From assembly GCA_031362725.1 (NCBI GenBank), contig JANLTC010000258.1:1-8115 (forward strand): a stretch of DNA of 8,115 nt. Reading direction: 5' to 3'. How positions within the stretch are numbered: position 1 is the first letter of the stretch; each line of letters begins with the position of its first letter. The notes under the pieces are model-generated. The model was given only the letters and a program-made list of their open reading frames with translations. It was not told the origin of the DNA and ran no database searches. This document shows positions 1 to 5,089 of this stretch, in pieces. The position numbers were made by a program, and so were the translations under genes. This DNA is from PR03 sp031362725 (GTDB lineage: Bacteria; Myxococcota_A; UBA9160; PR03).

Positions 1-482
1 ACCACCGGGGTTCCGAGCGCGAACTCGAGCCACGCGAGCACGCGCGGCGGAACGGCGTTCTCGAGCGGGTGCCCCGGAAGCATGTCCGACATCACGAACG
101 CGACGAGCGGTAGCGAGAGAGCCGCGCTCACCCAGAAGCGCCGCTGCATGTCGCGAAGTTCCGGATTGTCGTCGCCGTCGTCAGCGCTCGCTGTGAGCGG
201 TTCGAGCGCCATGCCGCAGATCGGACACGAGCCGGGTGCGTCGCGCACGATCTCCGGATGCATCGGGCAGGTGTAACGACGCGGCGGCGGGGAGGGCGCG
301 CTGGCGACGGTGTCGTGGGATTGCGTCGTTGCACCGCTGAGGAAACGCGCCGGCTGCTCGCGGAAGCGCGCGAGGCAGCGCGCGCTGCAGAAGCGGTAGG
401 TGACGCCGCCGTGCTCGTGGTGATGCGGAACGTCGGACGCGACCTTCATTCCGCACACGGGATCGAGTTCCAGGTCGGTCAT
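1..482 (-). CDS. copA: Copper-translocating P-type ATPase, N-terminal part (runs off the left edge)
   Basis: ATP-driven pump that would export Cu(I) from the cytoplasm through the inner membrane. Only the first 160 codons are present and the frame is still open at base 1. Two cysteine-rich metal-binding modules are visible. The first is a YHS/TRASH-like domain at about residues 6-48 (DPVCGM, then FCSARC with Cys32 and Cys36). The second is a heavy-metal-binding domain at about 70-95 (YTCPMHPEI...CPICGMALEP; Cys72, Cys86, Cys89). The first membrane helix starts near residue 115. The ATG at 482 lies 17 nt after the CsoR stop, so the two are almost certainly co-transcribed and copper-controlled. 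This N-terminal layout (YHS plus CPMHP, no CxxC ferredoxin-like HMA domain) is common among copper/silver P1B ATPases. The catalytic DKTGT and CPC motifs lie outside the window, so metal specificity is inferred from the CsoR partner. Confidence 0.9.
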   Translation of the reverse strand, partial: MTDLELDPVCGMKVASDVPHHHEHGGVTYRFCSARCLARFREQPARFLSGATTQSHDTVASAPSPPPRRYTCPMHPEIVRDAPGSCPICGMALEPLTASADDGDDNPELRDMQRRFWVSAALSLPLVAFVMSDMLPGHPLENAVPPRVLAWLEFALGTPV

Positions 483-499
483 TGGGGTTCTTTCATGGT

Positions 500-787
500 T
501 CAACGGGTAGACAGGGAGCCGAAGCGTGCGAAGACCTCGAGGAGCTCGTCGATCTTCGCCTTGCGCTCGCGACGCGCGCCGCTCTCGATGGCGGACCGCA
601 CGCAGGTCTCCACGTGCGCGCCGAGGAGCAGCTTGCCGGCTTGGTCCAAGGCGGCTCGAACCGCCGCGATCTGGAGCAGGACGTCTACGCAGTAGCGGTC
701 TTCCTCGATCATGCGCTGGATCCCGGCGACCTGCCCGGCGATGCGCTTCAGACGTCCGTCGAGCTTGGTGCGAGTTGCGCTTTCCAA
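500..787 (-). CDS. csoR: CsoR-family Cu(I)-sensing transcriptional repressor
   Basis: Small all-helical repressor of the CsoR/RcnR family that releases its operator when it binds Cu(I). The core (KLDGRLKRIAGQVAGIQRM) is typical of the family. The Cu(I) ligands are present as Cys33 (after Tyr32), His58 and Cys62, with the same 25- and 4-residue spacing as the C-H-C set of characterised copper CsoRs. RcnR-type nickel/cobalt ligands are not evident. The open frame extends upstream to 931, but the only upstream ATG (about 833) falls inside the operator and has no ribosome site. A TTG at 787 is preceded by GGGAG with a 9-nt spacer and gives a 95-residue protein, the normal family length, so I take TTG as the start. 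It is first gene of an operon with the copper ATPase and is presumably autoregulated. Confidence 0.93.
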   Translation of the reverse strand: MESATRTKLDGRLKRIAGQVAGIQRMIEEDRYCVDVLLQIAAVRAALDQAGKLLLGAHVETCVRSAIESGARRERKAKIDELLEVFARFGSLSTR

Positions 788-816
788 AGTCGGCTTCTCC
801 CGTTCATTTGCTCGAC

Positions 817-845
817 AGCATATACCCATAGGGGGTATTAGTAAA
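817..845 (-). promoter_or_regulatory. Promoter of the csoR-copA operon
   Basis: On the minus strand TTTACT (845-840) and TATGCT (822-817) are separated by exactly 17 nt, each matching the sigma-70 hexamers at four of six positions. The predicted transcript would start near 810, leaving a leader of about 23 nt with GGGAG (801-797) before the TTG start. Confidence 0.6.
822..838. promoter_or_regulatory. CsoR-like operator
   Basis: Inverted repeat ATACCC-ATAGG-GGGTAT with perfect 6-bp arms, the T/A-C/G-rich type of palindrome bound by copper-sensing CsoR proteins. It sits directly upstream of csoR and between the -35 and -10 elements read leftward, so bound repressor would block RNA polymerase. 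Confidence 0.85.
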
Positions 846-893
846 CGACACAAGTCGATCGGGACGCGGGCAAGCGCCGGTCCGCTCGGCCGA

Positions 894-1066
894 TGGGCTT
901 GGCCCGGGGAGCCCACCGACAACTGTTTCATCGAGACGTCGAACGGCCCGCTGCGCTGTGATTGCCTGAACGTCCAGTGGCTCTAGAAGATCGAGGGCTG
1001 GCGGCGGGACGACAACGAGAGTCGGACTCAGCGGGCTCTCAGTGAGCAGACGCCATCCGAATTTGC
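894..1066 (+). pseudogene. Remnant of an IS3-family transposase (OrfB, C-terminal DDE region)
   Basis: One reading frame carries the C-terminal signature of IS3-family OrfB transposases. First comes WPGEPTDNCFIETSNGPLR with CLNVQWL, corresponding to PGKPTDNAFIESFNGRLR...CLNVHWF in intact elements. Then, after a TAG at 984-986, comes KIEGWRRDDNESRTQRAL with TPSEFA, corresponding to KIEAWRRDYNESRPHRAL...TPNEFA. About nine codons between the two blocks are missing and replaced by the stop, and the rest of the catalytic domain upstream is absent. It is therefore a dead fragment. It abuts the csoR promoter region, and no terminal inverted repeats were found. It indicates past insertion or recombination at this edge of the copper locus. 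Confidence 0.82.
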
Positions 1067-1404
1067 AGCACGGAGCGAGGACTTGGAGATCGGGACGAGA
1101 CTACAAGCCACCAACCATGTCGGGGAACAGTGCAATTCATGGGCCCGGGCGTCTCGCCGCGCCGACGATAGGAGTCTTCTAGGGAATCGAGGAAGGTCTC
1201 TCTTGCGGCGCTGACGAGATCGGACGTGTTCGCGTGTAAGAACGGGAGGGCAGTTTCTACGTTCGCGCAGCGAGCGAAGTCCCCCGAGCCGGAGTTCGCT
1301 CTGCCTGGTTTCTACGCAGAGTGGTGGCGTTGGATCTCTTCTTGCAGCCGTGCGATCTAGCCTGACGGTCGCGCTCATGGCGAGCGACGGTTCGGAAGCG
1401 CATG
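1067..1404. other. Intergenic stretch with no recognised gene
   Basis: No frame here reads as a plausible protein on either strand. The minus-strand open frame through it is strongly Arg/Ser-rich and looks like antisense reading of GC-rich DNA. It may contain decayed downstream sequence of the IS3 element and the promoter of the small gene at 1418, but I see no convincing hexamer pair, tRNA or repeat array. Confidence 0.5.
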
Positions 1405-1417
1405 AAAGGAATGCATC

Positions 1418-1639
1418 ATGGGTGGGAAGATTCGTTTGGGCATAGTCATCGGGATTCTCGTTACGAGCGGGGTTGCGGCGAACGCGGCTTGGCGGCCTGA
1501 GAGGAACGGCCCCCACCCGGCCCACAACCCGTCGTCGAATCCAAACTGTGGTCTCGGCGGCGAGGCGGTGTTCGGACTCGCCGCGTTGTCGCGCCTGCGT
1601 CGGCCCCGGAATGACCGCCGCTCGAGTGCGGCTGAATAG
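1418..1639 (+). CDS. Small exported protein with a CGLG-type C-terminal sorting-like tail
   Basis: A 73-residue protein of unknown function. Residues 1-24 form a signal peptide (Lys/Arg start, a hydrophobic Ile/Val/Leu core, and an Ala-rich end near ANAA). A Pro/Asn/His-rich linker at 25-43 follows. The last 30 residues have Cys44-Gly-Leu-Gly, then a hydrophobic stretch (about 50-58), then an Arg cluster (RLRRPRNDRR). That layout of motif, single helix and basic tail resembles C-terminal protein-sorting tails of the MYXO-CTERM/GlyGly-CTERM kind, and similar Cys-Gly-Leu-Gly tails occur on small exported proteins of environmental proteobacteria. The ATG start is supported by AAGGA seven nt upstream. 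It lies ahead of the Met-rich membrane protein on the same strand, separated by a hairpin. The hydrophobic segment is short, so membrane insertion is uncertain, and a sequencing frameshift near the end cannot be excluded. Confidence 0.6.
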   Translation: MGGKIRLGIVIGILVTSGVAANAAWRPERNGPHPAHNPSSNPNCGLGGEAVFGLAALSRLRRPRNDRRSSAAE

Positions 1640-1655
1640 GCACGGCCAACGCGTC

Positions 1656-1691
1656 GACGAGGCTGTGCCCGCGCGGGCAAAGAGACTCGTC
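1656..1691 (+). terminator. Two-tier hairpin, possible terminator or structured leader
   Basis: A 14-bp perfect palindrome TGCCCGCGCGGGCA (1666-1679) is enclosed by a second pair of complementary arms, GACGAG (1656-1661) and CTCGTC (1686-1691). It starts 17 nt after the stop of the small exported protein. No T-run follows, so it is not a classical intrinsic terminator; attenuation or mRNA processing are alternatives. Confidence 0.45.
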
Positions 1692-1751
1692 ACCGAGCGG
1701 TCGCATCCGCCGTAGTAGTGCTCGTGCGGCGACGTGGCACACGAGGGCCTG

Positions 1752-2129
1752 ATGTACTTCATCATCGGTGACTATCTGGCTGGGATGCTCGTCGGAGCGC
1801 TCACTGCGCTGGGCGTACGTGGACTCGTGCCGTCCGGGACGGACATGGTGGTCGGCATGCTGGTCGGTAGCGTCGTCGGAATGGCGATTCACGTCGTGCT
1901 GGGAATGCTGATGATGCCGCTGCTCGGGATGTTCGAAACGATGGTCCCCGGCATGCTGATCGGGATGTACGGCGGGATGCTCTTTGGCATGCGCGACGCA
2001 ATGGCGGCAGGCTCTCCCACGCTCGGCGCAACGGCATGGGTGGGCGCGCTGTTCGGTGCGGCGGTCGTTCTCGCTCTGAAGGCCTATGACCGCACGCTGC
2101 GGGGCACGGTGATCGATGCCGGAGACTGA
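1752..2129 (+). CDS. Small membrane protein made of Met-x-x-Gly tetrad repeats
   Basis: A 125-residue, very hydrophobic protein, probably with four membrane helices (about 3-24, 33-60, 66-80 and 94-114). I do not recognise a named family. From residue 32 to 87 it reads almost entirely as tetrads M-x-x-G (MVVG MLVG SVVG ... MVPG MLIG MYGG MLFG). Methionines 12, 32, 36, 44, 52, 60, 64, 68, 72, 76, 80 and 84 therefore fall in the same four-residue phase, with glycines just before most of them. This gives a glycine-zipper surface lined with thioethers, which are good Cu(I)/Ag(I) ligands. Metal binding is inference from composition and the copper context. The start is uncertain: ATG 1752 has GAGGG five nt upstream, while a GTG at 1734 in the same frame has no clear ribosome site. 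The end overlaps the methyltransferase by 14 nt. Confidence 0.8.
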   Translation: MYFIIGDYLAGMLVGALTALGVRGLVPSGTDMVVGMLVGSVVGMAIHVVLGMLMMPLLGMFETMVPGMLIGMYGGMLFGMRDAMAAGSPTLGATAWVGALFGAAVVLALKAYDRTLRGTVIDAGD

Positions 2130-2742
2130 CGAGCGACGTTCGATCCCCGCCGATGCGATGCGGAAATGGGATCTGGCGAGCCGTAGCTTCGATCTCCTTT
2201 CGTTCGCCGATGTGCGTCGCCTCGGTCCGCACAAGCGCCGACTCTTCAGCAAGATTCGCGGCGCCACGATGATGGTGGCGGCCGGTACGGGAAACGACTT
2301 CCAATTCCTGCCGCCCGGTCATCACATCGACGCAATCGACATCAGCCCGAAGATGCTCGAGCGGGCAGCCGAGAAGGCCGCCTCATACGACGGCACGATC
2401 GCATTGCGCGAAATGGACGTCTGCAAGCTGGCATTCGCAGATGCGAGCTTCGATACCGTCGCAACGGTCTGCACGTTCTGCTCCGTTCCCCGCCCCGTGG
2501 TGGGCCTGCGCGAGCTGCATCGTGTGTTGCGGCCCGGCGGGCAGCTGCTGATGTTCGAGCATGTGCGCAGCAAGATCGGACCGCTGGCGATCTATCTCGA
2601 CCTGATGACGCCATGGGTTCGACGCTACGGCCCCGATCTCAATCGCGATACCGTCGGCAACGTCATGCGAGCCGGCTTCCGCGTTCGTCGCGAGGAGAAC
2701 GTGTACCTCGACATCGTCAAGATCATCGAGGCGACTCGGTAG
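2116..2742 (+). CDS. Class I SAM-dependent methyltransferase (UbiE/Methyltransf_11-like)
   Basis: A 208-residue Rossmann-fold methyltransferase. The SAM-binding motif I is VAAGTGND (54-61), the acidic residue after strand 2 is Asp75 in DAIDISPKML, motif II is the FDTVATVCTFCSVP segment (111-124), and motif III is LRELHRVLRPGGQLLMFEH (130-148). The C-terminal part (LNRDTVGNV...GF) is typical of UbiE/phospholipid- or quinone-type small-molecule methyltransferases. The substrate cannot be read from sequence. It lacks the cysteine set of arsenite methyltransferase ArsM, so arsenic methylation is unlikely. The ATG lies inside the end of the upstream membrane-protein gene (14-nt overlap, different frame), which implies translational coupling and a shared role. 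The ribosome site is weak, fitting coupling. Length is complete and no damage is visible. Confidence 0.88.
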   Translation: MPETDERRSIPADAMRKWDLASRSFDLLSFADVRRLGPHKRRLFSKIRGATMMVAAGTGNDFQFLPPGHHIDAIDISPKMLERAAEKAASYDGTIALREMDVCKLAFADASFDTVATVCTFCSVPRPVVGLRELHRVLRPGGQLLMFEHVRSKIGPLAIYLDLMTPWVRRYGPDLNRDTVGNVMRAGFRVRREENVYLDIVKIIEATR

Positions 2743-2884
2743 CCAAGCTTGATCGCCCGAGACGTCGTTGCACCGAGAGGACCTGAAGACGCGCCCTCGT
2801 TGAGCTACGTCGCCGTCTCGCGAAGCGTCCGAGATGAGAGATTCGCGTGGCGCCACCCGCAGAACGGCGGTGCCCCGCGCGGTG
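2743..2884. other. Convergent intergenic region
   Basis: 142 nt between two converging transcription units. It contains GC-rich partial inverted repeats around 2850-2885 (GGCGCCACC ... GGCGGTGCC, imperfect) that might act as a bidirectional stop, but there is no T-run and no clear terminator. No small gene is evident. Confidence 0.35.
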
Positions 2885-3577
2885 CTAGCGAACGAGACTC
2901 CTGCGCAAGCGAATTCCACCGGTCACGCCGACGTAGGCGCCGATGATGGTGCCGAGCATCCAGCCGGCAAAGACGGTCCATGAGGTACCGACCGATTGCA
3001 GCGCAACGCCTGGTGAAAGCAGCAGGCTCAGGAATGCCACCGGCACCGCGGGGCGTAGGTGCTTCGTATCGGAGCCGAGCAATGCGACGAACGTCGCCAG
3101 CACGCCGAACGCAGCCGCTGTCATCAGACCGAAACACGCGGCGCTGAGCCCCAATCCGACGATTCCGGTGATTCGATCTCCCGGCGGCGAACCAGACCAC
3201 CAGGCAAGGAAGTGTGGGTCGGGACAGGCCGCGCCGCAGACTCCAGCGAGCCCAAGGGCGATCAAGCCGACGGTCGCGGAGCGCGCGAGCGGGAGCGACG
3301 GCGTCCGAATTTCGAGCAACACGATTGCGAGCGTGACGACGAGCAGCCCCGTCCACACGGCGCTGAAGGCGGCGACGTGCCAATAAGCGTGGTGGCCGAA
3401 CGAATGGCCAGCCACCAATAGGATTGCTCCCAGCGCCCCCGCGCTCCCGACCAAGCCGGCCACGACCAGGCGGCGCACGGTGCGCCCGCCTCTCAGATCG
3501 AAGTCGCGCCGCAGCGAAGCGCCGATGTCCGTACGGACACGCTGGCGCAGCTCGGTCGGCGTCTCGGACTCCTCCAA
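2885..3577 (-). CDS. Six-helix membrane protein, probable anti-sigma factor (NrsF/DUF1109-like)
   Basis: A 230-residue integral membrane protein encoded 39 nt downstream of the ECF sigma gene, the usual place for its anti-sigma factor. A cytoplasmic N-terminal segment (about 1-33, charged) precedes six predicted helices near 37-56, 68-89, 98-117, 136-166, 175-195 and 199-219. NrsF-type anti-sigma factors, which control heavy-metal-responsive ECF factors, are also six-helix proteins of about 200-220 residues with functional cysteines. Here Cys114, Cys118 (in CPDPH) and Cys148 lie in or next to helices, and His58, His62, His63 and His67 cluster in the first loop. These could sense metal or redox state. 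The family match is by architecture and context rather than clear identity. The start is TTG, chosen because GAGGAG lies five nt upstream. The final residues carry an Arg-rich cytoplasmic tail. Confidence 0.75.
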   Translation of the reverse strand: MEESETPTELRQRVRTDIGASLRRDFDLRGGRTVRRLVVAGLVGSAGALGAILLVAGHSFGHHAYWHVAAFSAVWTGLLVVTLAIVLLEIRTPSLPLARSATVGLIALGLAGVCGAACPDPHFLAWWSGSPPGDRITGIVGLGLSAACFGLMTAAAFGVLATFVALLGSDTKHLRPAVPVAFLSLLLSPGVALQSVGTSWTVFAGWMLGTIIGAYVGVTGGIRLRRSLVR

Positions 3578-3616
3578 TCTGACTCCTCGTGCGCGTCGCC
3601 GCCGCGCATGCGCAGA

Positions 3617-4186
3617 TCAAGCTGGCGCTCGGACCGCCACTGCAGGATCCGCGCGAGAGCGCAGTTTCTGCATCGCTCGAGAGGCCATCTTCTTGACCGC
3701 GTCGACTGATTTCCCGAGCTGCGCGGCGATTTCTGAATGTTCAGTGCCCGCGAGCTTCGAGGAGCATAAGACGTACCGCTCTTCCGGGGTGAGCTCGCTC
3801 ATCAACCGAGCGAGCTCGTCGCGATCTAGAAACGGCTGTTCGGCGCCGGCTGCCGAGACAAGGGCATCGTCGAGCGGCGCTTCGCGATGTCGAAACGCGC
3901 AGCGAAAATCATCGACCAACAGCCGGTGGGCGATCCGAAAGAACCAGGGCGTAAACGGGCGAGTGGAATCATAGGCATCCCGTGCGCGATGGACGCGGAG
4001 GAACAGCTCCTGATAGAGATCGCGCGCGCGCTCAGATGAGCCGGTGCGCTTCACGAAGAACGAGTACGCAGCGCGCTCATAGCGCTGGAACAATTCATCG
4101 AACGATTCGACGTTTCCAGCGGCGTATTCCGCCATGAGATTCTCATCCGAGACCGGGGAGCAATCGCCGCACGCCGGCTTGGACAT
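3617..4186 (-). CDS. ECF-family RNA polymerase sigma factor
   Basis: An alternative sigma-70 factor of the extracytoplasmic-function type, 189 residues from the ATG at 4186. Region 2 (about 29-97) shows the -10 recognition/core-binding signature with ARDLYQELFLRV and FTPWFFRIAHRLLVDDFR. Region 4 (about 130-178) has LTPEERYVLCSSKLAG followed by the helix-turn-helix TEHSEIAAQLGKSVDAVKK. An N-terminal CGDC pair (Cys6, Cys9) is unusual and might bind metal. The frame continues upstream to a TTG at 4240, but those extra 18 residues do not resemble a sigma N-terminus and have no ribosome site. The ATG start has GGA four nt and AAGG ten nt upstream, a modest site. It is co-oriented with the downstream membrane protein and divergent from the small exported gene at 4476. 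It probably drives its own operon and neighbouring envelope genes. Confidence 0.9.
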   Translation of the reverse strand: MSKPACGDCSPVSDENLMAEYAAGNVESFDELFQRYERAAYSFFVKRTGSSERARDLYQELFLRVHRARDAYDSTRPFTPWFFRIAHRLLVDDFRCAFRHREAPLDDALVSAAGAEQPFLDRDELARLMSELTPEERYVLCSSKLAGTEHSEIAAQLGKSVDAVKKMASRAMQKLRSRADPAVAVRAPA

Positions 4187-4475
4187 ACGATCCAACCTTG
4201 GGTTCGTGACTGCGCGATGCATGTGCACGGTCTGTTCCAACTCGGGAATGGGTATGGCCGGGCAAGGTTCCGCAATGAGAGGCCACGCACCCCACGACTT
4301 GGGGCGGAACTGTGGCGAATGGCCTCGTCATGCGGCGTCTTGCAGTCAATGCGGCGTTCCCGAGCCAGCCTGTCACCCCTCGGGTTCCAGTGCGTATTTC
4401 CGCACAACGAGCCCGTGCTCGGGCCATCGTGCGGAGCGGCAGCGATTCGGCTCTCCGTAACGGAGGTAGACGGCG
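4187..4475. promoter_or_regulatory. Divergent control region between the sigma gene and a small exported gene
   Basis: About 290 nt without a convincing gene. It carries two similar GCGGAAC boxes in opposite orientation. On the plus strand GGAAC (4306-4310) is followed 15 nt later by CGTC (4326-4329), resembling the -35/-10 pair of ECF promoters. On the minus strand a GCGGAACC box spans about 4273-4266 and lacks a clear -10. Small inverted repeats are also present: CCCCA-n5-TGGGG (near 4290-4304), GTGCG-n6-CGCAC (near 4390-4405) and CGAGC-n4-GCTCG (near 4407-4420). The ECF assignment is a hypothesis from consensus shape only. Confidence 0.4.
4453..4465 (+). promoter_or_regulatory. Palindrome over the ribosome-binding site of the small exported gene
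   Basis: CTCCGT-A-ACGGAG (perfect 6-bp arms) overlaps the GGAGG at 4462-4466. As RNA a CTCCG/CGGAG stem with a three-base loop could mask the ribosome site; as DNA it could be a small operator. It may equally be chance in GC-rich sequence. Confidence 0.35.
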
Positions 4476-4805
4476 ATGCTTTCGAAGTTCGCGCTCGCGC
4501 TTGCGCTAGGTGCCGGAGATTCGGCGATCCCGATTGCGACCGATGCCGCGCGGGAATACGCGTGGAATGGACCGCAGCCCATCACGCAGCCGGCACTTGC
4601 AGCGGGCACGGCGGCAGCTCGGCCACACCAGATCTCGTGCAACGAGCCGACACGTTTTTTCTGCAACGGCGCGGAATACGGGGCCGCAAGAGCGATCGCT
4701 GACGCAGTGGCAACAGCACAGGTGGGGCGGCCGAGCCCGCGAGCCGGCCGCCCCAAGCATCTCTACTTTGCCGCTGCTTCTTCCCCGGCGGCGAGCGCGT
4801 CGTAG
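4476..4805 (+). CDS. Putative small exported protein, function unknown
   Basis: A 109-residue frame with a strong ribosome site (GGAGG, 4462-4466, nine nt before the ATG) and a signal-peptide-like start (MLSKFALALALGAG). The middle contains a Cys pair, SCNEPTRFFCNG (about residues 55-66), that could form a disulfide or bind metal. I do not recognise a family. The C-terminal 28 residues are less believable. They read through a perfect 10-bp hairpin (4724-4754) and overlap the converging gene by 43 nt, with a Pro/Arg/Ala-rich composition. The gene may therefore have lost its original end by a frameshift, or end naturally in this overlap. Divergence from the ECF sigma gene suggests it belongs to that regulon, which is inference. 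Confidence 0.45.
   Translation: MLSKFALALALGAGDSAIPIATDAAREYAWNGPQPITQPALAAGTAAARPHQISCNEPTRFFCNGAEYGAARAIADAVATAQVGRPSPRAGRPKHLYFAAASSPAASAS
4724..4754 (-). terminator. Strong GC hairpin at the 3' end of the periplasmic helical protein gene
   Basis: Perfect 10-bp arms GGGGCGGCCG (4724-4733) and CGGCCGCCCC (4745-4754) around an 11-nt loop, beginning 8 nt beyond the stop codon of the leftward gene. There is no U-tract in either direction, so termination efficiency is uncertain. It also lies inside the rightward frame ending at 4805. Confidence 0.6.
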
Positions 4806-5089
4806 TTCTTCGCCATGTCCTCGTAGTCTGCCGCAAGCTTCTCGCAATGCGGCTTCTGGTTCGCACCGTTCTTGGCGGTCCCGTAGCGCTTGGCCATTCG
4901 CAGATGGTTTTCGGCCTGCGCGCGCGCGTCCGCCGCTTGGGCCTGATAGTGAGCCGCGAGAGCTGCGTGCTGTGCGGGCGTCGAGGCGCTCTCGATCAGC
5001 ACTGCCTCCAAGCCGTGACCCTGAGCGAAGGCTGTCGTCGCACCGAGCAGTGCCGCGGAAATGATGAGAGTCTGAACCAGTCGTCGCAT
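4763..5089 (-). CDS. Small periplasmic helical protein with duplicated His-led repeat
   Basis: A 108-residue exported protein. Residues 1-22 are a clear signal peptide (MRRLVQTLIISAALLG..., cleavage expected after AFA-QG). The mature part is charged, Ala-rich and almost wholly alpha-helical. Two 23-residue units can be aligned, His47 to Tyr69 (HYQAQAADARAQAENHLRM...) and His81 to Glu103 (HCEKLAADYEDMAKNYDAL...), separated by a Gly/Asn/Lys linker. Together they suggest a helical hairpin. His41, His47, His62, His81, Cys82 and several Met could bind metal, but this is not shown. Similar short His/Tyr-rich helical periplasmic proteins exist without an assigned function. The ATG has an excellent ribosome site (GGAGG four nt upstream). 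It is a single-gene unit followed by a strong hairpin. Confidence 0.85.
   Translation of the reverse strand: MRRLVQTLIISAALLGATTAFAQGHGLEAVLIESASTPAQHAALAAHYQAQAADARAQAENHLRMAKRYGTAKNGANQKPHCEKLAADYEDMAKNYDALAAGEEAAAK

Noticed and set aside
1028..1765. 245-residue open frame on the minus strand
   Set aside because: Arg/Ser/Pro-rich composition, crosses the IS remnant, the small exported gene and its hairpin, no ribosome site and no recognisable motif; an antisense shadow of GC-rich DNA.
1461..2267. 268-residue minus-strand open frame
   Set aside because: Entirely opposite the Met-tetrad and methyltransferase genes; its His/Arg-rich composition comes from antisense reading of Met-rich codons.
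2116..2742. Arsenite methyltransferase (ArsM)
   Set aside because: The conserved ArsM cysteines are not present in the expected arrangement; only generic class I methyltransferase motifs are seen.
2805..3620. 271-residue minus-strand open frame overlapping the anti-sigma gene
   Set aside because: Arg-rich, different frame from the well-formed six-helix protein, no domain.
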